A stretch of 64,000 nucleotides of DNA from Vitis vinifera (lineage: Eukaryota; Streptophyta; Magnoliopsida; Vitales; Vitaceae), in NCBI RefSeq assembly GCF_030704535.1, contig NC_081820.1:26703001-26767000 (forward strand), read 5' to 3'. A program made the translations under genes and the position numbers. Numbering within the stretch: position 1 is the first letter of the stretch; each line of letters begins with the position of its first letter. Of this stretch, positions 13,285 to 24,700 are shown in pieces. Under the pieces are notes generated by a model. It did no database searches. It was not told the origin of the DNA and worked only from the letters and a program-made list of their open reading frames with translations.

Positions 13285-13690
13285 TAGGACTTTTATGAAA
13301 TTTGTATATACAATTACTTCAAATTCATTTAACTTATTTTAACTCTTTCATAAAAATTAAATAATTTGAAAATATATAAAATTTTAATCAATTTTAAATA
13401 TATTTACTTTTCTTTAATATTTTTCATATTACCGACAGAAAAAAGTAGTTCTCCTTAATAATTTTTTTATTTGTCTCATACTCTCTCGAACCAGACAGAG
13501 GGTTAATGACCTCTACCAAGATGAGATAATGCAAACATGAATATGTGGCTAAAAGACGAGCTATGGAGTCAACCCAAGATGCCCCACATGCCTTTTCATT
13601 TATGTATTAGTACAAGTGATTATATTCATCTTCCAAGAAGCTACTAAGCCTATGTAGGAGAGTGGTTACTATTTGATTACATGTGTATCG
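13285..13690 (+). promoter_or_regulatory. Copy of the DMR6-like proximal promoter upstream of COMT-B
   Basis: In + orientation, towards COMT-B, this aligns with the reverse complement of about 25690-25255, the last few hundred bases before the DMR6-like start codon. Landmarks in both are 'gaatatgtggcta', 'gagtcaaccca' (an inverted W-box core), 'ccccacatgcc' and 'cttccaagaagct'. Homology stops just before the DMR6 ATG; no DMR6 coding sequence follows. The COMT-B start codon is about 650 bp further on. Confidence 0.75.
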
Positions 13691-13967
13691 AAAATATGAT
13701 ACTGTTTCGTGTTAGGGTTACGACTTAATTACACGAGGATTAAATTTTAAATATTAATTTTTTTTATAAATATTTAAGTTAATTAAAAATTCTATCTCAA
13801 ATATTAAGATAATTTTTTTAATAAAAAAAATAAATTACCTGAAATAAAATTTGTCTTTGGTGATGATGAAGGTCAACACTCATTAGAAAAAGGTGAATCT
13901 TTTTCTTCTTGAAAAACAAAAAAAAAAGTTAGCAAAAAAAAAAGATTTGAATAAAGAGAACACTAGT

Positions 13968-13972
<5 letters not shown>

Positions 13973-14021
<49 letters not shown>
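13973..14021. repeat. (TA)n microsatellite in the COMT-B upstream region
   Basis: TA array of nearly 50 bp between the DMR6-like promoter copy and the COMT-B core promoter. Confidence 0.95.
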
Positions 14022-14024
<3 letters not shown>

Positions 14025-14030
14025 GCCAGA

Positions 14031-14213
14031 ATGGATAATCCAAAGCAGCTATCAAGCCCAGCCAAAGCAGGCTTTCCCACTGAAAGAAGGCAAAACGCAT
14101 ATGCGCCTGAAAAAGAGTGTTAACGTGTCAAAGGTCGTAATGGATCATCCAAATCAGCTATCAAGCCCAGCCAAAGCAGGCTACCCCACTGAAAGAAGAC
14201 AACGCATATGCGC
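14031..14213. repeat. Tandem promoter duplication before COMT-B (109-bp period)
   Basis: Two copies of a unit starting ATGGAT(A/C)ATCCAAA and ending CGCATATGCGC stand 109 bp apart, directly before the COMT-B core promoter. They share 'cagctatcaagcccagccaa'. Both hold the palindrome GCATATGC. COMT-A has no such unit apart from a short 'caaagcagct' match, so the two promoters differ. Confidence 0.85.
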
Positions 14214-14263
14214 AATCTCAGTCGGGTTCAATGAATTAATGAAAAATTCTGTGAGCCCTCCAT

Positions 14264-14269
14264 TATAAA
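14264..14269 (+). promoter_or_regulatory. TATA box of COMT-B
   Basis: TATAAA in 'cattataaagcc', 73 bp before the presumed ATG at 14342. This predicts a leader of roughly 40-45 nt. Confidence 0.55.
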
Positions 14270-14341
14270 GCCAATGCCAAAGGCACTCTTCATTCCATTG
14301 AACAGAGCTTGACTCTTCTATTCAACAGCGGTTCGAACAGT

Positions 14342-16945
14342 ATGAACCAAGGTTTTTCTTCTTCTGCCGAGTTCAATTCCCCCGTCCCAGCAACTATCCC
14401 AAAGTCAGAGGAAGATACGTTTGTGTTTGCCACTCTTCTCACCAGTGCCTCAGTTCTCCCCATGGCCCTCAAATCAGCTTTGGAGCTCGACCTTCTTGAG
14501 ATAATCGCCAAGGCTGGCCCTGGGGCGTTTGTCTCCACTTCTGAGATTGCTGCTAAGGTCACCAAACGCAACCCAAAAGCCCCTGTCATGCTAGACCGTA
14601 TCCTCCGCCTTCTTGCCACCTATGATGTGGTCAAGTGCTCTCTCCGCGACAGCCCTGATGGAGGGGTTGAGAGGCTCTATGGGCTCGGCCCTGTCTGCAA
14701 GTACTTCACTACGAACGAAGATGGGGTGTCTGTAGCCCCTCTTCTCCTCATGAATCAGGACAAGGTCCCCATGCAGAGCTGGTATCAGTCCATCTTTTCG
14801 TCATCGTTCTCTTTCTCTAGCTCCCCATTTTCTCTCCTCCATATTTTCTTATCCTAAAAGGAAACATTTCAAGGATTAAACCAAAATTCGGAAATCCAAC
14901 ACATCTTTTAATTTTTTTTTGACATAAATACTTTTCTAACATTATTGACATTCAAGTTGCTTTAAAAAGAAAAGCTTATTTTAAAAAAAAATAAAAAATA
15001 AAATTGAAGGCATTTTTGTGTTGGGTATTTTTTAGATTGAAAAAATGTGAAAAATTAGATTTATAAATTAGGATTAGTTCATCCTTTTAATCAAATAACC
15101 CATATTTTTACCTAATGATCTAATCTAGCAATTTAATCTTAGAAGATTTTGTAACAATTTTTTTTTTATTCCTTTCTTTTATGAAGCATTGAATAGTGAG
15201 GCAATGGTTTGAGGTTTCGTGTGGAGAAGAAATTGAAAGAGATTTTCAAAGCAAAAGGTAAAATAAATTTGTTGTGATGTGTTTTGAAATGATTCCAAAA
15301 AGATGGGCACCCACTACACCCACCAAGAACCCACTCTAGTATGTTTTTACATTTTCTTCTCTTGTATTGGGTGTGGATGTGGGCATCTCTCTAACCCTCT
15401 GTTTTGTTGATTTTATTCTTCACTAGATCGTGTGCTTGTGAATTAACCAAACTCAGTTCCATATTTTTCTTCATTTTGTTCTTCTTTGTTCACATGATTT
15501 GACCAATAGAATGGAGTTGAACCCCATCATGTTTGGGTCCACCGTAGAATAAGAAAACAGAGATTGGGACAGTTCTTCATACCAATCATGAAGCCTACTT
15601 TACTTTTGTTAGCTTTTGAAGTTTTGGTTCTTGATTGGACTCAACAACTTGTACAGGAAAAATTAGGTCTTGTAGGTTCTATGGTAGGTGAAGATTGATT
15701 GGTATTCTTCTTTGTGCTAATTGTAGGTACCATTTGAAAGATGCAGTTCTTGATGGTGGAATCCCCTTCAACAAGGCCTATGGAATGACTGACTTTGAGT
15801 ATCATGGCACAGAACCTAGATTCAACAAGGTATTCAACAATGGAGTGTCTGGTCATCCCACCATTACCATGAAGAAAATTCTTGAAGCCTACAAGGGTTT
15901 TGAGGGCCTCACCTCAATTGTTGATGTTGGTGGTGGGACTGGAGCCACCCTTAACATGATCATATCCAAATACCCCACTATTAAGGGCATTAACTTTGAC
16001 TTGCCTCATGTTATTGATGATGCCCCATCTTATCCTGGTACATATCCACATCATTCTACAATTAATTCATCTGCATACCATCCTTCAAAGATAGTCATGG
16101 AGCTATCATTCTGATTGGCCAAAAGAGGGTTGAGTTTTAGTGGCAGAGTTGAAACCCCACTAACCATTTCCAATGATTTGCTGAGCTATTGGATCTTATC
16201 CCTATGATCATCTTGTTCCTCTTATCAGTTTCTGTGGTTGAATCTGGCTGCAGGTGTGGAGCATGTTGGGGGAGACATGTTTGTGAGTGTCCCAAAGGGA
16301 GATGCCATCTTCATGAAGGTGAATTTGTGTTCTTTATATAGCCTTTACTCTGTCAAATTGGCATACTAGCATCTCAGTGGGAGCCAGTTATAAGAAGACG
16401 GATGATGATCAACCCGTGGGTGTGCTTCCAAAGAGATTGAAGACATAGCTTTTTGAGATTGAATATGGTCCATATGAAATTACTACTAAATGATAATAAG
16501 CCTCTAAAATCATACTGATTCTACCTTCAATTATGCTAATGACCCGTCAAACTGAACATAAGATGAAGTCACATGAGATAGCAAGATGTGGTATATTTTG
16601 TACCTTCAATTATGCTAATGGATGTAAATTGTCTTCCTGCAGTGGATGTGCTATGAGTGGGATGATGCTCATTGCTTGAAGTTCTTGGAGAATTGTTATC
16701 AGGCACTTCCAGACAATGGAAAGGTAATTGTTGCTGAGTGCATCCTTCCTGTGGTCCCAGACACCAGCCTAGCCACCAAGACTGCCGTCCATATTGACGT
16801 TATTATGTTGGCTTATAACACTGGTGGAAAAGCGAGGACAGAGAAAGAGTTCGAAGCCTTAGCCAAGGGAGCTGGATTCCAAGGTTTCAAGGTAGTGTGT
16901 TGTGCCTTCAACAGTTGGATCATGGAATTTTGTAAAACTGCTTGA
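14342..16945 (+). CDS. COMT-like protein, copy B, with altered active site (4 exons)
   Basis: Tandem paralogue of COMT-A. Exons 14342-14781, 15727-16037, 16254-16318 and 16643-16945 have the same GT-AG borders and phases and give 372 residues. The start is the first ATG at 14342; the N-terminus is 8 residues longer and unlike copy A. The SAM site ([18 protein letters not shown]) is unchanged. The catalytic centre is not: ICHDWSD has become MCYEWDD, so His269 is Tyr and Asp270 is Glu, and GGKERT has become GGKART, so Glu329 is Ala. Glu297 remains. Pocket changes are L136P, A162D, M180V and H323Y (alfalfa numbering from memory). It is open throughout, so it may be a recent pseudoenzyme, a changed-specificity enzyme or an early pseudogene. 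Lignin-type activity is unlikely. Confidence 0.88.
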
Positions 16946-17720
16946 GCCTCTAGCTTGGTGTCCATTGCAAGTAGTTTGTGAGTATCCTGATTCTATATCT
17001 TGTCTTCTTTCATAAGTGGCTTCATACTGTGTATGAAGTTGTTATACAATGAAATCAGAAGCTATTTTTGTCATTTCTTATATCAAATAAGATTCTTCAT
17101 GTTGATTAGTCAATCTATAATGATCTCTTCAAACCTTCAAAAGTGAAAGCGATCTTACCCTCTTTGTTCCAAAACATGGTATCAAAGCTAGAGGCCCTTA
17201 ATGGGCTAATACAATTATGGGCTGTGCACATCTATTTGTTTGTCCATCTTTGGGCCTCATGGGCCCCCAAGGTTTTAAAATGAATGTAGCATCTTTTTCT
17301 ATGTTCGTTCGTTTTTAGGCCTAATAAGCCCTCAAGGTTTTAAAACGAGTCCATCTTTGGTAGTCGATGAAGGCTATCACTATGCCATTTGATAATTTTC
17401 AAGTTTTTTTGTCTTTGCATCTAAGTTACTATAATTTTGTCAAGAATTGTCTTGTTAATGGAGTGGGTAGAAAGAGATAAGGCTCCTTCCATAGCGGTGG
17501 CAATGACATGGCTATCATTAATCATTTTGTTTTTAAATTTAACCTTTACCACCACCTTGACAACCCCCCATTAGGTACAAGTTCTTAATCAATGGTTGCA
17601 AATTTATTATTAATTTACCTACCTATTTGTCTTTCCACATGGGATCCACTTAGGTGTGTGGGGTCGACCGTATTGACTTATCTATTAATTTATTTGTGAT
17701 CACAATTTTTATGGTTTGCA
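16946..17720. other. 3' flank of COMT-B and degraded repeats
   Basis: To about 17080 this is the duplicated COMT 3' flank (it matches 7241-7365). After that there is no gene. A 'tggtatcaaagc' string near 17177 resembles a retrotransposon primer site but no LTR is attached. Parts of 17430-17700 reappear, diverged, at 18940-19140 and 20250-20340. Confidence 0.6.
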
Positions 17721-18833
17721 CAACGTTTTAAAAATTGGACCAGATCGACCGGTCCGACCGATCACCAGTCCGGTTTGATTCACCTCTTTGAACCGGCCAA
17801 CATTTGAACCATCATCGAACCATCAGAACCGGTGGATAGACCGATCCGACCAGTTTTTAACGAATTGAACGGTTCAAATGAACTTTTTCCTTTTTGTTTA
17901 TTAGCTTCCAAAACGATGCCTTCCCTTTATTTTTCCTTCTTCCAAAATGTTCTCCTCCCACCCACATTCAGTTAGGTTACAAAAAAATTTTCAAACCTTG
18001 TCATTTTTTTCCCAATCACAATAACATATCATAACATTTTCAAAATAAAAAATAAAAATTAGGTATTCCCCTTTCAAAAGCAAACATTCAGGATTTTGAA
18101 ATTGGAACTTTTAACTCAGAAAATCAAAGAAAATGAATAAGAAAAAACTCAACCCGTGATCTATTCGAAAATAAGAGGAGAAACCACCGAAGGATGAGGG
18201 CATAATTTAGGATTTACTTACCTGATTTTCCTGAAAATCGAGTATTACCGGATGGAGAAGCTTTGTTGTTGGCGATGCTGACTTGTCAAGTGGACTAAAT
18301 CTTACAACGGTGACGTTGGCAAGGCAACCCCCTCACAGTCAGATTGCTCCCCCTCCAATGTTGGGTCTTGCATAGTTGCAAATTTGCAATTGCATGTGGT
18401 GTTGGTGGGTCTTCACAACAGCGAGGGTAGGAGACAACAACAAAGGTGGGAGATTGGGAGTAGTAAAAAATGCTTTTTATATGTATGAGATATGATTTAA
18501 TGGTAAAAATTAAAAACATTACACTTTTAAATTAATTTTTGATTTTAAAATAAGTTTTTTTATTTAAAAATAATTATTTAAAATTAAAATTTTAAATTAA
18601 AATTATGATTTTAATTTAAATTTCTAATTTGAAACTAATTTTCTGATTTTCAAATAAAATTTTAATTTTTAAATAATATATAAATTATTATTTTAATTTT
18701 TATAATTATTTTAAAATTTAATAATTTATAAATTATATATTATGACGTCATCGATTCGACTACCGATTTGACTAGTGAACCGTGAACCGATAACTTTTCC
18801 AGTTCAATGACCGGTCCGATTATGAAAACATTG
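17721..18833. mobile_element. hAT-like non-autonomous element, copy 2
   Basis: A 1113-bp element with ends CAACGTTTTAAAAATTGGACC and, in reverse complement, CAATGTTTTCATAATCGGACC, flanked by GGTTTGCA (17713-17720) and GATTTGCA (18834-18841), an 8-bp duplication with one mismatch, as expected for hAT. Its right 200 bp, reversed, match the left ends of the elements at 9684 and 19145. The inside (about 17880-18480) is richer in G+C and unlike the other copies; it may be captured host sequence on the minus strand, but I cannot identify it. Confidence 0.8.
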
Positions 18834-19144
18834 GATTTGCATGCCTACTTGTTAATTTCTCCACGTGCAACTCCCATGTGAGTATGAGGTGGATTGTGTT
18901 TTTAGTTCTCTTGTCTCACATGTTAATAGTTTTGTTTTTAGTCTTCACCTTTACCATCACCACCACTAGGTTCAAGAACTTGATTTGCCTATTTGATTGT
19001 CTCTCCACATGCATTTATTTATTTGTTTATTTATTCATAATCACAAATATTGATTTATTTGTTTATATGTCTTGTCATTCCATATTCTGCATGTGTCGGT
19101 ATGGGGTTGACCATATCTCATTGTTTAGTTTCTTTGTTTATTAT
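18834..19144. other. Short spacer between two hAT-like elements
   Basis: No gene. It contains a diverged copy of about 17560-17700, so the two elements sit in locally duplicated DNA. Confidence 0.5.
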
Positions 19145-19530
19145 TAATGTTTTCAGAACTGGATCAGTCATTGAACCAAAAAAGTTATTGGTTCACGGTT
19201 CACTAGTTGAACCAACAGTCGAATCGATGATGTCATAAATATATAATTTATAAATTATTAAAATTTAAAATAATTATAAAAATAAAAATAATAATTTATA
19301 TATTATTTAAAAATTAAAATTTTATTTAAAAATCATTAAATTAGTCTCGTAATAGTCATGATTCTTCTTTAATCATGAAAGAAAAACTCACATGCCTATT
19401 TAAAAAGAAAAAAAAATGGCAAAAATGACAAGAGTTCCCAACAAGGGCTTCTCAATTCTCAATCTCACTCTTACTCTCCACTACTCTCTCGTCTTCTTCC
19501 TCCTCCCCATTTTTTCTTCCTTCTTCTTCT

Positions 19531-19760
19531 ATGGCTTCTCATTTCTCTCTTAGTGCCACCACACTCCTGTTATCTTCTCTTTCGGCAATTCCAACTTTGA
19601 CACTGGCAGACTCGTCGCTAGGCTCGACTTCCCAGTCAACTTCCCCAATGGTTGTACCTTCTTCCACAAATCAACTGGTCGTCTCTCCAACGGACTCCTC
19701 ATCATTGATCTTCTCTATAAGTCACCGCACCCGACCACTACTCTGGATTCTCATTTCTTT
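19531..19760 (+). pseudogene. Captured 5' fragment of a GDSL esterase/lipase gene
   Basis: In the frame of 19566 the translation contains PVIFSFGNSNFDTG, then FPNGCTFFHKSTGR and LSNGLLIIDLL. This is the block I/II order of plant GDSL esterases (FGDSNSDTGG ... FFHRSTGRLSDGRLIIDFL). The nucleophile motif GDS reads GNS here, and the later catalytic blocks are missing. A pyrimidine-rich stretch and an ATG at 19531 precede it but are in another frame, so this is a broken piece of a first exon moved by the surrounding element. It can make no complete enzyme. Confidence 0.75.
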
Positions 19761-19825
19761 TTCCAATGCGGGAGGGTTTTATCGGCGGGAGACGGCAAGT
19801 GGGAGAGGCTTTTCCTGCACGGGGT

Positions 19826-19852
19826 GGGGGGGGGGGGGGGGGGGGGGGGGGG
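19826..19852 (+). repeat. Run of 27 consecutive G
   Basis: A pure G tract, with another G7 about 20 bp later (19872-19878). It could form quadruplex structures and its exact length is unreliable in any assembly. Confidence 0.95.
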
Positions 19853-20055
19853 TTCCAGTGGGGTTGCGGGTGGGGGGGTCCTGTTGGCGGGGATGACGAT
19901 AGTGGAAAAAAAAAAGTTGAATCAAATAGTTCCCTCGAACCGTCCGATTTATCCGATTCACCTGTCGGACCACCGATTTAACCAACCTAATTCCGGTCTG
20001 AACACTTTTTAACCTAAATGATTGGACTAGACCGAAACCATGATCGGCCGATTAC

Positions 20056-21640
20056 TAATTTGCAGTTGTTTATCTGTGAGATTGTATCTTTTTACATTAA
20101 AGAGTATAATATATATTTGAAAAATTAGTAGTTTAACAATCTTGTCTTCTAATAACCTTTCCAGCTTCACACTTACCAACAAATAAAAATTCACTCTAAA
20201 TTCGTAATTTTCAAAGTTGTTAAGCTTGCACATAAATTTTCAAGTTTTTGGTTCTCTTGTCCAAGTCATTATCCTATAAATAGAGAGCGGGTAGAAGGAG
20301 ATACAACTTCTCCCGAGAAGAGGCATTGACACTTATCGTCCATACCAACCACCTCTATTAGGAAAAAAGATTTTTCATTAACAATCACAAATTTGTCATA
20401 TCTATTCATTTGTAATAATAACTTTGTAAATTATTTCTCTCTTCAATTACGAGCATGAGCACAAATGCATACCATTTAGTTTAAGCTTTTAGGAAAATCT
20501 ACTTATCTTATCATAAGTTTAAACTATTAAGAAAATTGACAAATATGTAGCATTTAGGCTAAAAAGATATTAATTTAAGCTTTTAGGAAACCTTACTTAT
20601 TTGTCTCTCCAATGAAGCTTATGCTTTTAAGAGAGCTGACAAAACATGTCTTGAAAGGATGTTTGGATCATGTGATATGAATGGTTTGCCCACTACTTCA
20701 TATACATGAAGTTTTTAGGAAAGTTGTTTGCTTAAGAGACTAATCACATAGGGAACATTGGAATAGAGAATAAGAATAAAAAATCAATTCTATTCTTATT
20801 CATTAACATGTTTGGATTGTTTGTTAGAATGATAATAATAATAAAAAAAATCATTATTATGAAAATTAAATCTCTCTCTTACTAGGATTTTAATTCATCT
20901 CTTTTACATGGTACTATGATTTCCCTCCATTCTCTTCCTATTTTTATTCCTATTCTCACATATCAAATCCACGACATATTAACTTCATCATTAGATAATG
21001 AAATCAATGAGCGGACTCTCATTCCTTTCATTAAGCTTAAAGAATTAAAACATAAAGTGGAATCGAGATAAAACTAAGAAACTCATTCTTAATGATTTCC
21101 TTGGGTGAAGTTACGGAATGTCATTCCAATTCCTCAAAATAGGGAGTGAGGTCTATATATGTTTATTATATATTTAAATATTTTAAAATAAATAATTATA
21201 ATTAAATTTAAATATAAATATTTGAATATTCAAATATTTAAAGACATCGAGTCATTTCATATATTTAAATGTTTTTAAAGTCATTAAAATCATCTAGTGC
21301 AGAGAAATGAGTTATCAAAAAATTAGTTTTACTAATATAACATTATAATAAGTCATTGATAAAAAACAATAAAAAAATGTTTTTTTTTTAAACTTTAGAA
21401 AATAGTTGAAAATCAATCATTTTCATTTTCATTTCATTTTCTCAGTCACGTAAAACACTTTAATTGAATTCTCGATTCAGATTTCATTTCATTCTGGTTC
21501 CACTTCCTCTCGTTTTTGTTCTCTTCGCACATGATTCACTAAACACATATTAAGGAAAGAAATTAGAGACTACTTTATTTAAAAACATGTAGCACTTGCG
21601 AGAAAGACTTGAACCACAAAATACAACAATAATCAAGGAA
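20056..21640. other. AT-rich intergenic DNA
   Basis: No gene. Around 20740-21140 self-complementary segments such as 'gaataagaataaa' and 'ttctattcttattc', with ends like 'ggaacattggaat' and 'attccaattcc', suggest a decayed MITE. Confidence 0.5.
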
Positions 21641-21707
21641 AGTTCAACTTGACCATATTATTACACATCTTACTGAAATGTCATCGAAAACTAGACAGGA
21701 AAGGCTT

Positions 21708-24700
21708 CTAGTTCTTGAATAGTTCCAAGCAATGTTCTTGATCCAAGTCCCTGCCCCAGAACTTCTTGTAATACTCAGCATATGTGAAATTCTTGTAAAT
21801 GGGTGCAGATCCATCTTCTGTGAGAGGCTTTGCAGGGCCAATTACTGCATCATTGCATGGGCAGAGGAAAGAAGCCACTGATAGCCTTTCACTCTCTGCA
21901 TTCACAACGGCCCTATGCCATACACTTTTGTATTTCCCATTACTCACAGCCTATAATCATACTAACTTGTCAGCAACCCTTTATTAGCACATGCCCATTT
22001 CCATCATTAAAACAAATTTTTAAATTTTAAAAACCGGGCAAATATTAAAACCCGAAAGTACTTCTAAATATTAGGAAATGCTTTTAATTATTTTAAAATC
22101 ACTATCAAATGAACTCTTATTGTACCTGTAATTGATCGCCTATATTGACGACAAAAGCACCGGGATGTGGCTTGATAGCGAGCCAAGTACCATCCTTGAG
22201 AACTTGAAGACCTGCCACTCGTAGGTCTTGAAGAAGAATGGTAAGGGCGTTGGGGTCTGTGTGTCCTGGCAATCCATAAGTGAGCTCGGGTTGTGGACAT
22301 GGCGGATAATAGTTTACAGCCATGTGTTGCCCTTGTTCACCAAAAACATTCTTTATATGATCCTTTTCCAAGCCTAAACTCTCTGATATCATTTCTTGTA
22401 GTCTGAACCCAAGTTCTCTTACCTCTTTGCAATAACTACTCACAATTTCCCTAAGAATACAACAAATTTTTGAATTAGGATTTGTTCGAGAATTTTTTCT
22501 TGATTTTAGTTAGAAGTCAAAGTTAAAATCATAATTTTAATTAGAGAATTAAAAAATTTTAAGATATCAGATCAATATTTATTAATGATGTAATTTAAAT
22601 CATTCAAAATATACAGTAAAATCTAAATCAAATGAAGAAATGAAATCAAATATAAATAAACGAGATTAACATATAAAATAATAAAATTAAATTCAAGTGT
22701 AAAGTAAACGAGGTTTGAAGCATGTATTAAACTCTTTTTTATTAAAACTTTATTCATTAACAAAAAAATAAAAAATAAAAAAATTGGCTTTTTTGGCTTA
22801 TTCATATATCCTATTGACCCAACCACTCTTTTTGGGGCTTCTAGTGGAGTCTACCTGGGCCCATGAAAAATTGTACACGTCACCTATTCATCATGTACAC
22901 ATAATTCAATTTGCTTACGTCGACGCGGATTCTAATTCAATCCATTGTCAATTAGAAAACACTATAAAATTGGTATCATGTCAAAAAACTGACAAATCTA
23001 TGTGCCCACACCATTTGATGTCGTCATCACCGTCCAAAAGTAAGACTTTTGGAGCCATTAGCAGCTCAAAAGCGTCAAAAATTGCTCAACATATTTAATA
23101 AGGTAGTTTATCACTTACGTTATCATAGATATACCTAAATCTCATTACCATTTTCTTTTGAAATTCAGTCGTTGTGTTTTTTTTTTTCAACAACTGAATT
23201 TATTCATATCTTTTAAGGATTTAAAATTTGATTTTAATATAATACCTAATTAATAACATAATATTTTTCAAATAATTATTATATGGGACTTTCAATTTAG
23301 TGATACTTTTTCAATAATATATTAAAAAGACATAATTTGTATATCGGGTTTTTATTATATATCCATATGTTTATATCCGATGATACTTAAAAGTGTTTTT
23401 AGTTGAAGTATTTGCTTTAAAAATATTTGTACGAGAATCGTTTATTAAGTGTTTATCTTAAAAATATTATTAATGATTTTTTCATATTTTTAAAAATATT
23501 TTATAAATTTGTCAAATACTTCATATTTTTTAAGTTAAAAACATTTTTTAAAACTACCGTCAAACAAACTTTTAATCTCATTTATTTGTATATCATACAA
23601 CGATATAGGTTTTATCACACAAATTTACCGAGTCAAATATGTAATTCAATAAATATAATTTTTGTATCTTATATTTTTAATTATATAAATAAAAATAAAA
23701 GTGGTAATACTATTTTTCTTATTTTGATGTGACAAAAAGTTTGGTTCTGATATTCTAGATGTCGATAAAATCCAACTATTGGAATTTTATAAAAATATGT
23801 ACCACATGGTTAACTTTAAGGGATTCTCTAAATCAAATTCATTGAATTAAGAATTAAGGTGATACCTTTTGAATAACTACATGCCCAATGAGATTTCGAC
23901 CCAAAATTTGCAATATCACTAAAGTTAGCTAAAAGACAAAAAGGAATCTATTTCACCACTTTATAGATTCATTCAATGTACTTTGCTTATTTATCATATA
24001 AAATTTAATTTTTTTCTATTGTGCATGACATCAAGTATTACGAATTTAAGAAAATAAAATAACATGATTGAGTTTCGTTCATAATATTTGATATATTATG
24101 AGATTTATGATATTATAATTCATTATTTCATGTGATCATCAGAATCATTGTCTCGTGTAGTACATGAATATTAGGTGTAGTACATGAATATTATAATAAA
24201 TAAAATTTTTGGTAGTACATACAAAACAAGAAGACATAAAATTTTTTGTTTCTTTCATAATCAATTTACAACATCTATGACCTAAAAGAGTTTTTTAAAC
24301 ATTAAAATTAAAGTTTTATGCTAGTTTCAACGTTTGTTTGTATGATTTTTGACTTTAGTTACTTTTGTTTTTGTTTTTCTATTGTTGAAAACAAGAAGAG
24401 GTCGAAACTAAAGTCTTAGTTTGTATATACAAAATAAGAAAATAATGATTTTTATATTCGACTTACAACACCTATGATGGAGAAATTTTTTTAAAACATA
24501 TTTTAATGTGATTTAATAATAATTACTTCTATTCCTACTTCTACCATTGAAAGTAGGATGAGGACGAATTAGGCAGAAAGTTGAAAGTTGCTAGAACAGG
24601 TTCGAGAATAAGAAATCAAATTCATACAAAAAGAGAGATAACTTAGGAGAAGAAATCAAAGACTTACTTGAAGGAAGGAGGATTGGAAGGCCACTCAGGC

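Larger units (their letters stand above)
19145..20055. mobile_element. hAT-like element carrying a captured gene piece, copy 3
   Basis: The left end TAATGTTTTCAGAACTGG and the next 200 bp match copy 2 reversed and copy 1 forward. The right end lies within 20005-20055; it resembles copy 1's right side ('attccggt...gaccgaaacc') but is too decayed to fix exactly, and no clean target duplication is seen. Inside is a GDSL-type esterase fragment with a plausible leader, followed by a long G run. No transposase is present. Confidence 0.65.

Noticed and set aside
19531-19896. 121-codon open frame with polyglycine
   Set aside because: The ATG frame is not the GDSL frame and the glycine run is the G homopolymer.
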